64,000 bases of DNA. Source: Paraspadella gotoi (Eukaryota; Chaetognatha). The stretch spans positions 2,469,008-2,533,007 of the forward strand of contig CM119266.1 in NCBI GenBank assembly GCA_051294375.1. Direction: 5' to 3'. Every line of letters starts with the position of its first letter. Positions within the stretch are counted from its first letter, which is position 1. Positions 23,690-34,226 of the stretch are shown here, piece after piece. A program made the position numbers and the translations under genes. Under the pieces are notes generated by a model, which did no database searches, was not told where the DNA came from, and saw only the letters and a list, made by a program, of their open reading frames with translations.

Positions 23690-24570
23690 CATCGATCAAC
23701 AAGGAAACGAGGGAGATGAGATGTCAAAAATTTAAAAATTGCCGAAGAAATTTTTTTAAAAATCAGAAATTTAATCGGAAGAAGAAAATGAAACATTTTT
23801 TAAATTTTCTTTTTTTTTTATTTATGATGTTAATTTTTTGAAAGAAAGAAAAGAATTCTCGAAATTCTATGTCTATTTTGTAAAAGATGCACGTTTTTTA
23901 CAATTGTTCAAAAATATTTTTACTTAAATTCAATTCAGCATATTTATTTAAAAAAACAAATTACACCGATTTATTGCTTTAAAATAAATCCCAACGCGGT
24001 TTACAAGCAAACAATAAAAAACCTGTGCATTCCCCTTAGATTTTTAAACCAGAAACATTAATTTCAAAAATTTGAACATTTAACTTTAAGATAAGTTTCC
24101 TTTTTTTTTTAATTTAAGCCTCGCCTTATATCGCACGAACACGCGGTCCGATTTTTTTTGGGTTTAATTTTGTTTTTTAAAATGTAGTAGGAGGCGCGAA
24201 TCGAGACGCGCTCGCCTCGGATCGAGTTTAAAAAGCAACGGGGGCCGAAAATTCGATTCTAGATCAGATCATGAGAGGAAAAAGAGAATTTGTGAAAGAA
24301 GTCTTTGTGAAGGGATGAAAAAAGGCTGACTTCACTTCACGGTTGTTGGGAGGCATTCGGTGGTTTTAATCTTGTCTTCTCCAGAATTAATTAGCTGTGA
24401 ACTTATTGAACGATCTACATCGTTTCATAACATACAAAAGTCAAAGATCCGGAGTCGCAGAACTTCGACAATAACTATTGCATGAGCAGAAACGGTCGCT
24501 CACGATGAGAGTGGCGTGGGTCAGCTTCAACTGACCACTCGACTCATTTGTAGAATAAGATTAAGAACAC
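23690..24570. other. AT-rich DNA, no gene seen
   Basis: Long A and T runs with a short GC-rich island near 24185-24260. No frame longer than chance and no recognised motif. Confidence 0.5.
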
Positions 24571-24758
24571 TTCGTCGTCGTCTTCGTCGTCGTCTTCATC
24601 GTCGTCTTCGTCGTCGTCTTTGTCTAAAATATTGACGCTGCTAAAATTCAAAATAAAAAAAAATCATAACTTTTTTCAAGCAGAACAAAATTTTTGGTGG
24701 CGCGAGCCACTGGACAATTTATTTTTTTGTTAATCGACATCGTCATGATCGTTTGAAA

Positions 24759-24799
<41 letters not shown>

Positions 24800-24845
24800 T
24801 GTCATCTTTGTTGTTGTCGTCGTCGTCGTCGTCGTCGTCGTCGCC
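24570..24845 (+). repeat. (TCG)n / (GTC)n trinucleotide repeats
   Basis: Two tracts, 24570-24622 and 24762-24842, of TCG/TCT/TTG units. Confidence 0.9.
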
Positions 24846-25199
24846 TCAGATCCTGTAATCGAAGCTCATCTCATTTACTCCTGATTTTTCGTCGTTGTTG
24901 TTGTTGTCGAAGATTATACATCAAAAATAAAGATTTTTTTTTTTCGCGATAAACACTATTCTTTACAATGAGCATGTTTTGAATATGTTGAATCATGAAA
25001 TGGTGTGCATAAATTAGTTTAATGTCTTCTGATATTTACTTAAACCAGTTCGAATTATCAAGAAATCGATTTAACATCTATAGGTTGAAAAAAATCCAGC
25101 AACAACCGATCGTTTGTCGGTTTCGAACCGTCGATCTCAGCATCCACTCCGACGAACGCTACCGCCCAATCCACCCATCTATGATCTTCCGAATAAAGG

Positions 25200-25278
<79 letters not shown>

Positions 25279-25279
25279 T
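25200..25279 (+). repeat. Pure (TCG)n microsatellite
   Basis: About 26 uninterrupted TCG units. Frames reading poly-Ser or poly-Val across it are artefacts. Confidence 0.95.
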
Positions 25280-25299
25280 ACTTTTTAAGATGCGATCTC

Positions 25300-26150
25300 G
25301 ATTCGTATTAAGATTCGAAGCCCAACTTATATTATTTTCCCTTCGTAGTTTTGAAACCGGGGATAATAATTTATTGTTTTTTTTATCTTAATTTTCTTTT
25401 ATGTTAAAAAAACTCATCACGCGGATTAATTAACGTTAATCATTTTTAAAAGAGATAAACTTATTTCGAATTAATTAGTATTAAAAAAAAGATTAAAAAA
25501 AAAATATTCGTGTCTCGGATGAGTCGAAAACGCGCGAAGATAAATACGATAAGACAACAAGAAAAACATTTAGAAATTTAGTAAGAGTAGATTAAAATTA
25601 TTTTCTAGAAATTTAATTTTAAAATTTAGTAATTTCCTAAAATCGTTTTAATTCTTGTATTTACGTATATCTCAAACTAAATAATATCACATAAAGATAG
25701 ATTTTAAATAGGATTATTCAAAGTTAGAGAGCGAGAGAGAGAGAGAGAGAAAGGAAGGGAGCATTGTCCGGTCGTCCCGGCGAGAGACGGAACTCAAAAC
25801 TTTATGACTCATCTCTCTCCTTTGATCGCACAAAGCAAAGTGGATGCAGTCAAAGAGATTCGCCTCTTAGTCGTTCATCGCACATCCTTGATTGTACCTT
25901 CAAACAAACAAAATTCTTTTGTCTCGTTGGACCCTCATGCGTTCGTCAGGAGAAAATGGAAGGAGAGATAAATCTCTCTTGAATTTCCGACTTTCTTGTT
26001 GTTTTTTTGTTTTGTTTTAGTTTTTTGTTTTTTTGTTCAGTTTTTTTTTTTTTTTTTTTGGCCAATGACGTCGCGAAGCAGAATAATCCTCTTCTTTTTC
26101 GATTTCGTCTGTTTTTCTTAATCTCTGTTTCGTGATGGAAAATCTCAAAA
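25300..26150. other. AT-rich DNA, no gene seen
   Basis: Mostly AT-rich, with a GA tract at 25727-25752 and a more balanced segment at 25755-25960 that shows no recognisable domain. Confidence 0.5.
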
Positions 26151-26157
26151 TAGAAGG

Positions 26158-26166
26158 AGGAAGAAA

Positions 26167-26230
<64 letters not shown>
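26158..26230 (+). repeat. (AAAG)n microsatellite
   Basis: About 18 AAAG units followed by four GATG units. Confidence 0.95.
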
Positions 26231-26231
<1 letters not shown>

Positions 26232-26602
26232 GGATGGATGGATGGTATTGGCCAGATTTTTTTTCGCCACATTTACGAATCTGATAAAAAATATGAGCAG
26301 CGAAAGGATAAAAATAAAAATAAACTTGCGGGGGAAAATGTAAAGAATAAATCAAATCGAAATCGAAATCGGTCGGAGAATGACGCAGCAGAGAGGACGA
26401 GAAGACGACGCCAACAGAAGACCAACCACACACAACACCCCAGACAAAGAGGAATCACCCCGCTGGAGAGAGAGAGTCCCACCTCCCACCCGAGACAGAG
26501 GAGAAGAGGACGGGAGAGAGAGAACTCGCTCTCGCGCGCATCTTCCCTTGTTTCTATCCGCAATTGTATTTGTGTTTGTATTTAAAACCAGCTGTTGAGA
26601 GA

Positions 26603-26615
26603 ACGAGAGAGAGAG

Positions 26616-26671
<56 letters not shown>

Positions 26672-26735
26672 AGGAGATGAAGAGAGAAGAGAGATAGAGC
26701 GAAACGAGAGAGAGAGAGAGAGACCAACGCGAAAT
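26603..26735 (+). repeat. GA microsatellite
   Basis: (GA)n with interruptions. A short ATG(GCC)n reading frame giving poly-Ala follows at 26778 but ends after about 15 codons, so it is not called. Confidence 0.9.
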
Positions 26736-27050
26736 AAAGTTTGGATTCACAAACAAAACCGAAAGGGAATTCAATTAATGGACGCCGCCGCCGCCGCCGC
26801 AGCCGCCGCCGCCGACTGGCGATGAAAAGAAGCTGCGAGAGAGAGAGGGGAGGAGAAAGCATATGGTTAGGGTAATTAAAGGAAAAAACCTCCATGTAAG
26901 CTTTTCTTTCCATCTTTCTTTATTTCTTTCTTTCCTTTGTTTCATTCTTTAATTATTTTTCTTTAATTATTTTTCTTATCTTTTTTAAATTGTTTCTTTA
27001 TTTCATTTTTAATATCAGAGCTTCCACTTCGATCAAAATGCAATAATCTC

Positions 27051-27058
27051 ATTTGCAT
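27051..27058 (+). promoter_or_regulatory. Octamer (DSE-like) of U6 gene 1
   Basis: A perfect ATTTGCAT octamer 250 bp upstream of the U6 start, within TCATTTGCATATTG. The second U6 gene has the same octamer and flank at 247 bp upstream. In vertebrate snRNA genes this motif at about -220 to -250 is the distal sequence element bound by Oct-1. The role here is inferred from position and conservation. Confidence 0.65.
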
Positions 27059-27245
27059 ATTGTAGTAGTCAGAGTTATAAAAAAAACTAAAGTAAGTTAT
27101 GGACCGCTCGATTCCCCGATATATTTTAACTCATCAAAATTAATCATAATTAAATATAAACGTTTGCAGTAATTTTTATTTTCGTTCATAATGAAGAAAA
27201 ATTAGCTGTTATATTCGGGGAACCATTCTGGACACGAACGATGAT

Positions 27246-27277
27246 TTCTATAACTAGCGGTGCCAAGGATATAAATA
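27246..27277 (+). promoter_or_regulatory. PSE-like element and TATA box of U6 gene 1
   Basis: TATAAATA at 27270-27277 lies at -31 to -24 from the RNA start, the standard place for the TATA box of a class 3 polymerase III promoter. TTCTATA at 27246, followed by CGG, is shared with the second gene at almost the same distance (24 and 25 bp upstream of TATA) and is the best candidate for the proximal sequence element. Confidence 0.7.
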
Positions 27278-27300
27278 AAAAGTTGTTCCACGTTTAATTT

Positions 27301-27314
27301 GTATTCTTCGGAAT

Positions 27315-27354
<40 letters not shown>

Positions 27355-27404
27355 GGCCCCTGCGCAAGGATGACACGCAAATTCGTGAAGCGTTCCATAT
27401 TTTT
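27301..27404 (+). ncRNA. U6: U6 spliceosomal snRNA
   Basis: The RNA starts with a perfect 5' hairpin (GTATTC, TTCG, GAATAC). The nearly invariant U6 core follows, from ATATACTAAAATTGGAACGA through ACAGAGA, the AGC catalytic triad (TTAGCATGG), CCCCTGCGCAAGG and TGACACGCAAATTCGTGAAG, to CGTTCCATATTTT. It ends in a T run that is a polymerase III terminator. Length is about 104 nt, as in other animals. U6 pairs with U4 and U2 and forms the catalytic core of the spliceosome in the nucleus. Upstream octamer, PSE-like and TATA elements are in place, so this copy is probably active. Confidence 0.97.
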
Positions 27405-27405
27405 A
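27401..27405 (+). terminator. Pol III T-run terminator of U6 gene 1
   Basis: Five T residues directly after the conserved 3' end TTCCATA. Confidence 0.85.
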
Positions 27406-27879
27406 TTATTTAAACTAAACTATAATAAAAGATGCAAAAGTTCAAAATCATATTAGAAAATTTGACCCATGACCTGAGATATGGGGCCACCATTATTTTT
27501 AATTTTATTATAATAATTTAAATTTTTATAAATTTTTTATCGCGAAGTTGCAAAATCGTTTACTAGTTCAGAATATTACATTTATTATGGCCAAAATAAA
27601 TTGTTCAAAGTTACTATGGCCATTGCCAAAGGCATTGGGATACTGTATGCAAAATCATAACGAATTTGGTTCAGTGATTTTTTCAGAAACACTTCTTGGT
27701 CAGAAAAACTGGGATGGCATTGTCTCATATGAAGACTTCTGTAAATGTTCTAAGAAGGTTTACCATCTTAATTTAAAATATTAAAATCAAGTATAATCAA
27801 AATTTGAATAGTAGATCCTTAACACTTAACAGACTTGCACCTGTAAACATTTTTAAATAAAAAAATTATTTTTTATTTT

Positions 27880-28266
27880 TCAATTTTCGAATTAGCCCAT
27901 ATTTATTTATAGTACCCACCACAGAAAATGTCAAAATTTTAAAATGTTTTTTTCTTATTTTTGAAAGCCGATTCGAATTCCTCATGAAAAGTTGATTAAA
28001 GGAAATATAAGTCTTTTTAGAAAATTATTTCATTAAGTGGCTCAAAATCCTAAAAAACTATTATAATTAACCTATAATTAAATTTTAGTATAAAAATATA
28101 GTTTTTTTAATTTTTAGCTAACTTGATTAAGACTTATATTTTCTTTTATCAACTTTTTATGAGAAATTCGAATCTGCTTTCAAAACTAATAAAAAAATTT
28201 TAACAAATTTTAAAATTTTCTATGGTTAGTACTATGTATAAATATGGGCCAATGCAAAATATTGAG
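27880..28266. mobile_element. Palindromic foldback element (copy 1), between the U6 genes
   Basis: Its two halves are inverted copies. GCCCATATTTATTTATAGTAC at the left pairs with GTACTATGTATAAATATGGGCC at the right after allowing small mismatches. AAAGCCGATTCGAATTCC pairs with GAATCTGCTTTC. GAAAAGTTGATTAAAGG pairs with CTTTTATCAACTTTTTA. A homologous copy is at 48313-48935 and a partial one near 49950. It is non-coding and AT-rich. It resembles a MITE or foldback DNA element; no target duplication was identified. Confidence 0.75.
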
Positions 28267-28397
28267 ATGTTTTAAAATAAATTATATATCAATGTTCTTT
28301 AGTACTGGACTGTTCATGATCAACTATTCGAATTTTGATCTACAACTTTAACTTCACCTTAATCCACACACACCTCACAAATTGACGCAAAAATATC

Positions 28398-28405
28398 ATT
28401 TGCAT
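28398..28405 (+). promoter_or_regulatory. Octamer (DSE-like) of U6 gene 2
   Basis: Perfect ATTTGCAT at -247, with the same flanks (TC before, ATTG after) as at gene 1. Sequence between the octamer and the PSE differs between the two genes, so the octamer stands out as conserved. Confidence 0.65.
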
Positions 28406-28589
28406 ATTGCAGTATTTAAATTTTTTCTAGGTAATGAAGTAAATTTAAGATAGGGGACAATCAAATTATTTGTAAGGTTAAAATTTTTTCTTAATAAACC
28501 GCCCACCCTGTTTTACCAATGCTTATTAGTTTGTCTTAAAAAATATTACAATCACAAACCCCTAACTCAATCAAAATCAAAACGATATT

Positions 28590-28620
28590 TTCTATAGATC
28601 GGCTCTACAAAGGATATAAA
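28590..28620 (+). promoter_or_regulatory. PSE-like element and TATA box of U6 gene 2
   Basis: TTCTATA at 28590-28596 and TATAAA at 28615-28620, at -55 and -30. The arrangement matches gene 1, including the AAGGATATAAA context. Confidence 0.65.
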
Positions 28621-28644
28621 GAAGTTTTTACCCCTTCCTGTTAT

Positions 28645-28751
28645 GTATTCTTCGGAATACATATACTAAAATTGGAACGATACAGAGAGAGATATAGCAT
28701 GGCCCCTGCGCAAGGATGACACGCAAATTCGTGAAGGCGTTCCATATTTTT
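28645..28751 (+). ncRNA. U6: U6 snRNA, second copy with small insertions
   Basis: Identical to gene 1 over most of its length. It has extra bases after ACAGAGA (GAGATATAGC instead of AGATTAGC) and one extra G in GTGAAGGCGTTCC. Promoter elements are conserved. The insertions fall next to the catalytically essential ACAGAGA/AGC region, so as written it may be a non-functional copy. Since single-base indels are common throughout the window, sequencing error is an equally good explanation. It ends in a T run. Confidence 0.9.
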
Positions 28752-28955
28752 AAATTTTCTTTTAGCTATTTTTCCATTAAGTTAAAACCGCTGTTGGCCT
28801 TTGTGGAAATCGATCATTTAATAACATTGTGATCTTTGAATTTTGATCCGTGAGCCAAACAACAAATCCAAATGTTGTTCCCTTTTATAGCCTCGAGCAG
28901 AAATCTCAAAACACGCGCGCCATTTTCTCAGTCTCTTTTCATACAATATCAAACT

Positions 28956-29213
28956 TTATTGATCTCCATCTTGTGAAATCAAAACATCTCCACCCTCGAT
29001 CCTTTCGATCTTTCTGTTCAGCCCGCTGCCTCTCCACCCCCTTCCCCCTAAACCCCACAGACTCGATGAAGCCTCTGATTTTCCTTCCGGCGGCGGCACA
29101 CCCCGGAACGCCTCGTCACTTTCATCGACGAAGAGAGACAGACAGGAGAGGTTGGTTGCGTTGGAGGAATCTGGGAGGACCCTCAACATCTTCGTCCAGT
29201 ATCGTTGAATCAT
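28956..29213 (-). CDS. Possible terminal exon, unrecognised
   Basis: A GC-rich open frame of about 85 codons from ATG at 29213 stops with TAA. The hexamer AATAAA overlaps the stop codon and could be a polyadenylation signal. It is clearly richer in GC than its surroundings. The predicted peptide is soluble, Ser/Gly-rich in the second half (around RGVPPPEGKSEASSSLWG), and shows no known motif. The upstream frame closes near 29250, so if it is an exon the acceptor lies at 29214-29255. It could equally be chance. Confidence 0.25.
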   Translation of the reverse strand: MIQRYWTKMLRVLPDSSNATNLSCLSLFVDESDEAFRGVPPPEGKSEASSSLWGLGGRGWRGSGLNRKIERIEGGDVLISQDGDQ

Positions 29214-29394
29214 GTTTTCGAAAGACGGCAAATCGGCCGCAGGAGATTAATATTCTAGTAGAAGATTTTACAAAAGTAAAATAAGAATGAAGAAAGTAAA
29301 GGGTGGGAAAGATTCAACGATAATGCAACATGTGTGGCTACGTGGCTATCTTGTAAAATGGATGAAGTGAACGCAAGACAGTATTTAATGATTA

Positions 29395-29600
29395 AGCTGG
29401 TTAAATGCAGCACCCGTTCAACAGTATACAGCAGACACCTGAGGCTCTCGGGATCAAGCTGTAACACTATGTTTACAGGCGGTTAACTGCGCCCCGTCCC
29501 TCTTAACTGCTAAGGCGACCAACCCCGCGTGGGCGGCCTACGAACTCGCCGGCCTCTTTGGGTTGGGAGGGCGAGATGAGATCGGTTGGTCGAATTTCTT
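29395..29600 (-). mobile_element. tRNA-derived SINE, family 2 (copy a)
   Basis: On the minus strand it reads CCTCCCAACCCAAAG, a degraded B box, then CTTAGCAGTTAAGAGGGACG and GTGTTACAGC..GATCC. It matches the cleaner copy at 54960-55150. Confidence 0.6.
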
Positions 29601-30370
29601 TAAGTCCAACCATAACAGACAGGTTTGAACGCCAAGCCCAAACGTCAGCTTACTTTAATAACTCTGTAATTGACATGATATAAATATTAAACATTGGTCT
29701 TTTAGCGATGTTAATGATGAAATTCTAACGTTTAATCTTTCCCGAAGTGGCAAGTGATCAAAATTTTAATTTTTTTTTTTGTCATGAAATAAAGAGACAA
29801 TTTGACAGTTACAGACGATAAAAAGGATAAAACGATTTCGAAACAATTTGACATTCAAACAAATACAATGAGTGATTGAGCAAGATTAATTGCACTCGAT
29901 GGTGATGTGAATGTGAAAGAGCTTAAATCCCACAGGAAAAAGAAGTTGAGAGTGAGAGTCATCTCGCACCTCGAGAATCCCCACTCTTCCGCCGCTCAAC
30001 TTGGAGTCTGAGCAATTCTCATCCGTTAAGCGAATCAGATTTTCACCGCTCCTTGACAGTCCTAACGTCCAGCCTATCACTTCAATTGCTAACATATAAA
30101 GGCTAAAAACCGAAAACCCAGCTCTGTCACACCCGATGTCATAACTCCGATGTCATAACCCCTCATTGCCAGTATCATAATCCGCCCCCCATTTTCCATG
30201 ACCCAACCCCTCGTGCTCATTTTCACTGTGACAATCTGTTTGCCTTCACGAGTTCCCACGTTTCTCTGTTCCGAACGCAGAGCTTCCCTTCCGACTGAGG
30301 ACATACGACAACCATTAATATCAAACTGGAAATTAGCAGTTTTTTATTTCTCTGTGAAAAGCAAATAAAC
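29600..30370. other. No confident gene; two overlapping minus-strand frames
   Basis: AT-rich to 29880. From 29886 to 30304 composition is more balanced, and two frames of about 70 codons abut on the minus strand (29886-30095, 30089-30304). Neither contains a recognisable domain or splice site pattern. They are noted, not called. Confidence 0.35.
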
Positions 30371-30373
30371 TGT

Positions 30374-30380
<7 letters not shown>

Positions 30381-30426
<46 letters not shown>

Positions 30427-30479
30427 AGAGAGGAGAAGAGAGAGAGAGAGAGAGAGAGAGACACAGAGAGAGAGAGAGA

Positions 30480-30528
<49 letters not shown>

Positions 30529-30600
30529 CAGAGACAGAGACACATATAGACATTAGAAGAGAAACAGAGAGAGAGAGAGAGCGACAGAGAGAATCGATAC
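30381..30600 (+). repeat. GT and GA microsatellite complex
   Basis: (GT)n at 30374-30391 passes directly into long imperfect (GA)n with CAC interruptions. Confidence 0.9.
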
Positions 30601-30793
30601 TTATTTAAATCTGTTTGTAATTCGATTTTAAATTAAAACTAATCACGATTAAAGAAAGATTCATCCCGATATAGAAAACTGATAAATATTTAATAAAAAA
30701 TAAAGTAGATATTGAAAATGAATAAGTTTTTCACTCTTTGTTAATACTTAAATTGTAGTTTAAACGAAAGAGACAAACTTTTATATCAGGCTC

Positions 30794-30849
<56 letters not shown>

Positions 30850-33570
30850 GTAATAAAATGACGAATTCAAAATGAAACGATTGCGATGAAAAAAGGAACA
30901 AACTTCGTTAAAAGCGAAATTCTTCGTTAGAAGCGAATTTTATTTTGAAATCGGTGCCTTTTTGTTTGTAAATCTGTTTTGTATCGAGAAAACGAACGTG
31001 AGATCGTGCGATTGTGAATTGTGAAAGCGAAGCCATCAGAGAATGAGATGAAAACGTGAAATAAAAAAAGTCTAGAGATAAAATTGTGAAAATGTAAGAA
31101 AAAAAAGATGAAATAAAATGGTGAAAAAGTTTAAATCGTGAGATTCGCTGAGAGAAAAAAAATCGTGAAAGTCGTGAACCCAACTCGTTTTTCATCGGAA
31201 AAGTTTTTCCAGATTTCGAAAGAGAAAAAGGTTTTTTATTTTATTTCTTTTTTTTTGTTTTGTTTTTTATCTCTTACAGCCAGAAGTTCCCATTGTAAAA
31301 ACAAAAACATTCATTCGACTTTTAAATTTATAATAAATTCTAGTCTTAATTTATTTAGTTTTTCTCCACACATATAGATTTACTTACGATTTCATTTAAA
31401 CTTTTGGCGGGCAATGTATTTTAGTTGTACCATTAACTCATTCTCTCTTTTCCAAAAATATAACATTAAGCTGAAATAAAAAGTTTTAGAATAACTTTAT
31501 TTCATTCTGATTTTTCCTACTTTTGTTTCTCCCGTATTTTTCTGTCAGAGATTTGATGTTTTCTTTACGATTTTTCACTGACCTCAAATCGAGTCGTTTT
31601 GTTATTCTGTTTGTTGATTGACTGACTGACTGACTGACTGACTAACAGTGACGATTGTCTCAACAAGGAACGACAATCCCACGTTGACTCGCCGCATTAA
31701 CTTTCCTTTCACCTGATCGGATAACAAAGGTTTCATGTGCCAAGTATTATTCTGGATCTGTATTAAACGAGTATTTTGTGTTTTTAACAATTTTAAAAAC
31801 TGTAGGTATTTTTTCGCTCAGTGCCAGTGGCTGTTTAAATAAATTGAAGTAAAATGTCTGGAAATCCGATATCAATGAAAAAAACTGTAAAAAAACCTCA
31901 AAATTGTAAAAAAAACTTTAATAAAGTAGAAATAAACTTTTAAAAAGTCTAAAAAATATCGGTGGTGGAGAGAAAGCGTCCAGTTACGCGTCCCAGGAGA
32001 CTCCAGTGGCTCGTGGATGAGAGAGGGTTGGTTNNNNNNNNNNNNNNNNNNNNNNNNNNNNNNNNNNNNNNNNNNNNNNNNNNNNNNNNNNNNNNNNNNN
32101 NNNNNNNNNNNNNNNNNNNNNNNNNNNNNNNNNNNNNNNNNNNNNNNNNNNNNNNNNNNNNNNNNNNNNNNNNNNNNNNNNNNNNNNNNNNNNNNNNNNN
32201 NNNNNNNNNNNNNNNNNNNNNNNNNNNNNNNNNNNNNNNNNNNNNNNNNNNNNNNNNNNNNNNNNNNNNNNNNNNNNNNNNNNNNNNNNNNNNNNNNNNN
32301 NNNNNCGAGAAAAAAAATGAATCAGAACTGAAAAGAAGTCTTTTTTTCAAATAATTAAGACGGTTGTGTTAGAACGATGTTGTGGTTGTTGTGGTTTTTG
32401 TTGTTGTTGTTGTTGTCGCCATAGATTAAACCACGGATTTCTCCACTAATAACCCCGGGATGTAATCAAGTCACTTTCAAATAATCCCCGGATGTAATTG
32501 AGTTTTCGTACATACGGTTTCATCCGCGAGCTTCATTCAGGCCTGGATGTAATAGCAATTTTGCCACGACCTTAACCTACGCATTTTCCGCGGCCCTGAC
32601 CGCAGTCACCGCCGGCGCCACCGCCGCCTCCGCCGCTGCCGCCGCCGCCTTCGCCACCATCGCCGCTTTCGCCGCCGCCACGACTTCGACATCCAAAAAA
32701 AAGTGGGCTTCCTTAATCGATCTCCCGCGCATTGAATCTCACGAGATCGAAACTCTTTCGCCACTAGTTTTTTTTTCTCTTCCTCTTCCTTCTGTGATTT
32801 TTCATCCGCCTATCCTCGCTATTTACAGGATCACTGACAACGCCGCTTTCACCGCCGCCGCNNNNNNNNNNNNNNNNNNNNNNNNNNNNNNNNNNNNNNN
32901 NNNNNNNNNNNNNNNNNNNNNNNNNNNNNNNNNNNNNNNNNNNNNNNNNNNNNNNNNNNNNNNNNNNNNNNNNNNNNNNNNNNNNNNNNNNNNNNNNNNN
33001 NNNNNNNNNNNNNNNNNNNNNNNNNNNNNNNNNNNNNNNNNNNNNNNNNNNNNNNNNNNNNNTAGATAATAAAACCTTCTTCACTCTCTCTCTATCTTTC
33101 TCTCTTTAACAGTATTTTGTCCCTCTTTGATTTTAATGCAATTCACTCTCTTTTACTCTCTATCTCTCTCTCTCTCCCGTACTCTTTTCTTCCTTCTCTC
33201 TCTCTCTCCCTCCCTCTCCCACGCTATCCTTTTTTTCCCTGCCCAAACAGATGATTCTCCANNNNNNNNNNNNNNNNNNNNNNNNNNNNNNNNNNNNNNN
33301 NNNNNNNNNNNNNNNNNNNNNNNNNNNNNNNNNNNNNNNNNNNNNNNNNNNNNNNNNNNNNNNNNNNNNNNNNNNNNNNNNNNNNNNNNNNNNNNNNNNN
33401 NNNNNNNNNNNNNNNNNNNNNNNNNNNNNNNNNNNNNNNNNNCTCCATTTCGACGAAGACCCGAAATCAATTCACTCTCCTCTCTCTCTCTCCTTCTCTC
33501 TCTCTCTTCTCTCTCTCTCGTCGACATTTGACCGAGGAGTCCAACGGAGAACACGTTCGGTGAATCCTTT
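30600..33570. other. AT-rich DNA with microsatellites and gaps
   Basis: Contains (CT)n at 30800-30846, a GACT repeat at 31618-31643, a TTG tract near 32380-32415, a GCC-rich stretch at 32600-32690, and gaps near 32034-32305, 32862-33062 and 33262-33442. No gene is seen. Confidence 0.55.
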
Positions 33571-33589
33571 TCACGTAAACGTGATTTCC

Positions 33590-33670
33590 TCTTTTATGAT
33601 CCCTCTTCCTCCTCCTCCTCCTCTTCCTCCTTCTCCTCCTCCTCCTCATCCTCCTCCCATTATTCCTCCT
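33590..33670 (+). repeat. CCT-rich polypyrimidine tract
   Basis: CTCCTC units with minor interruptions. Confidence 0.85.
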
Positions 33671-33880
33671 CTTTCTCATCTCATCGATTTGCCATTTCCG
33701 AATTCAATTCCCTTTGACATTTCCTCCATTGTCCAGTGATTTTTTTGTTATTTTTCTGCTTCTTTTATTATTTCTCTTTTTTTCCAAATCCAAGGAAACT
33801 TCTTTTGAAGTTAAAACCCAGATTTCGTCTCCCAGATTTCCCGCCAAAACTCCCTCCCTCCGCGTCCATCTGTCCGAAAG

Positions 33881-34097
33881 GTTCGAGACCGTGTCAGAAA
33901 AGTCTTCAAAGGTTCGAGACCGTGTCAGAAAGGTCTTCAAAGGTTCGAGACCGTGTCAGAAAGGTCTTCAAAGGTTCGACACCGTGTAAGAAAGGTCTTC
34001 AAAGGTTCGACACCGTGTCAGAAAGGTCTTCAAAGGTTCGAGACCGTGTCAGAAAGGTCTTCAAAGGTTCGAGACCGTGTCAGAAAAGTCTTCAATA
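33881..34097 (+). repeat. 31-bp minisatellite, seven copies
   Basis: Units start at 33881, 33912, 33943, 33974, 34005, 34036 and 34067, each GTTCGAGACCGTGTCAGAAA followed by GGTCTTCAAAG. Copies 4 and 5 share GACACC in place of GAGACC. Because 31 is not a multiple of three, any frame shows a 31-residue period. All copies are nearly identical, which points to recent expansion. Confidence 0.97.
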
Positions 34098-34226
34098 GGG
34101 CCAGTGATCTCATGGGTTTTGTGATTAAAAGTAATGTGAGATTCCGGGTAACAATCAGAAATAAATTCCAAAGACATTTGAACTAAGTTTTCTGCTGATG
34201 AGGCACGAGGTTGACTCTGAAAATAC

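Noticed and set aside
25022-25288. Frame with poly-Ser/poly-Val tail
   Set aside because: The tail is a pure TCG microsatellite and the rest shows no domain.
26778-26825. Short ATG frame coding poly-alanine
   Set aside because: Only about 15 codons, all from a GCC repeat, with no context.
29886-30304. Two adjoining 70-codon minus-strand frames
   Set aside because: No recognised domain, no splice logic and no conservation test available; left as unannotated.
33881-34097. Regular 31-bp repeats suggesting a CRISPR array
   Set aside because: Units follow each other without spacers and the genome is clearly animal; it is a minisatellite.
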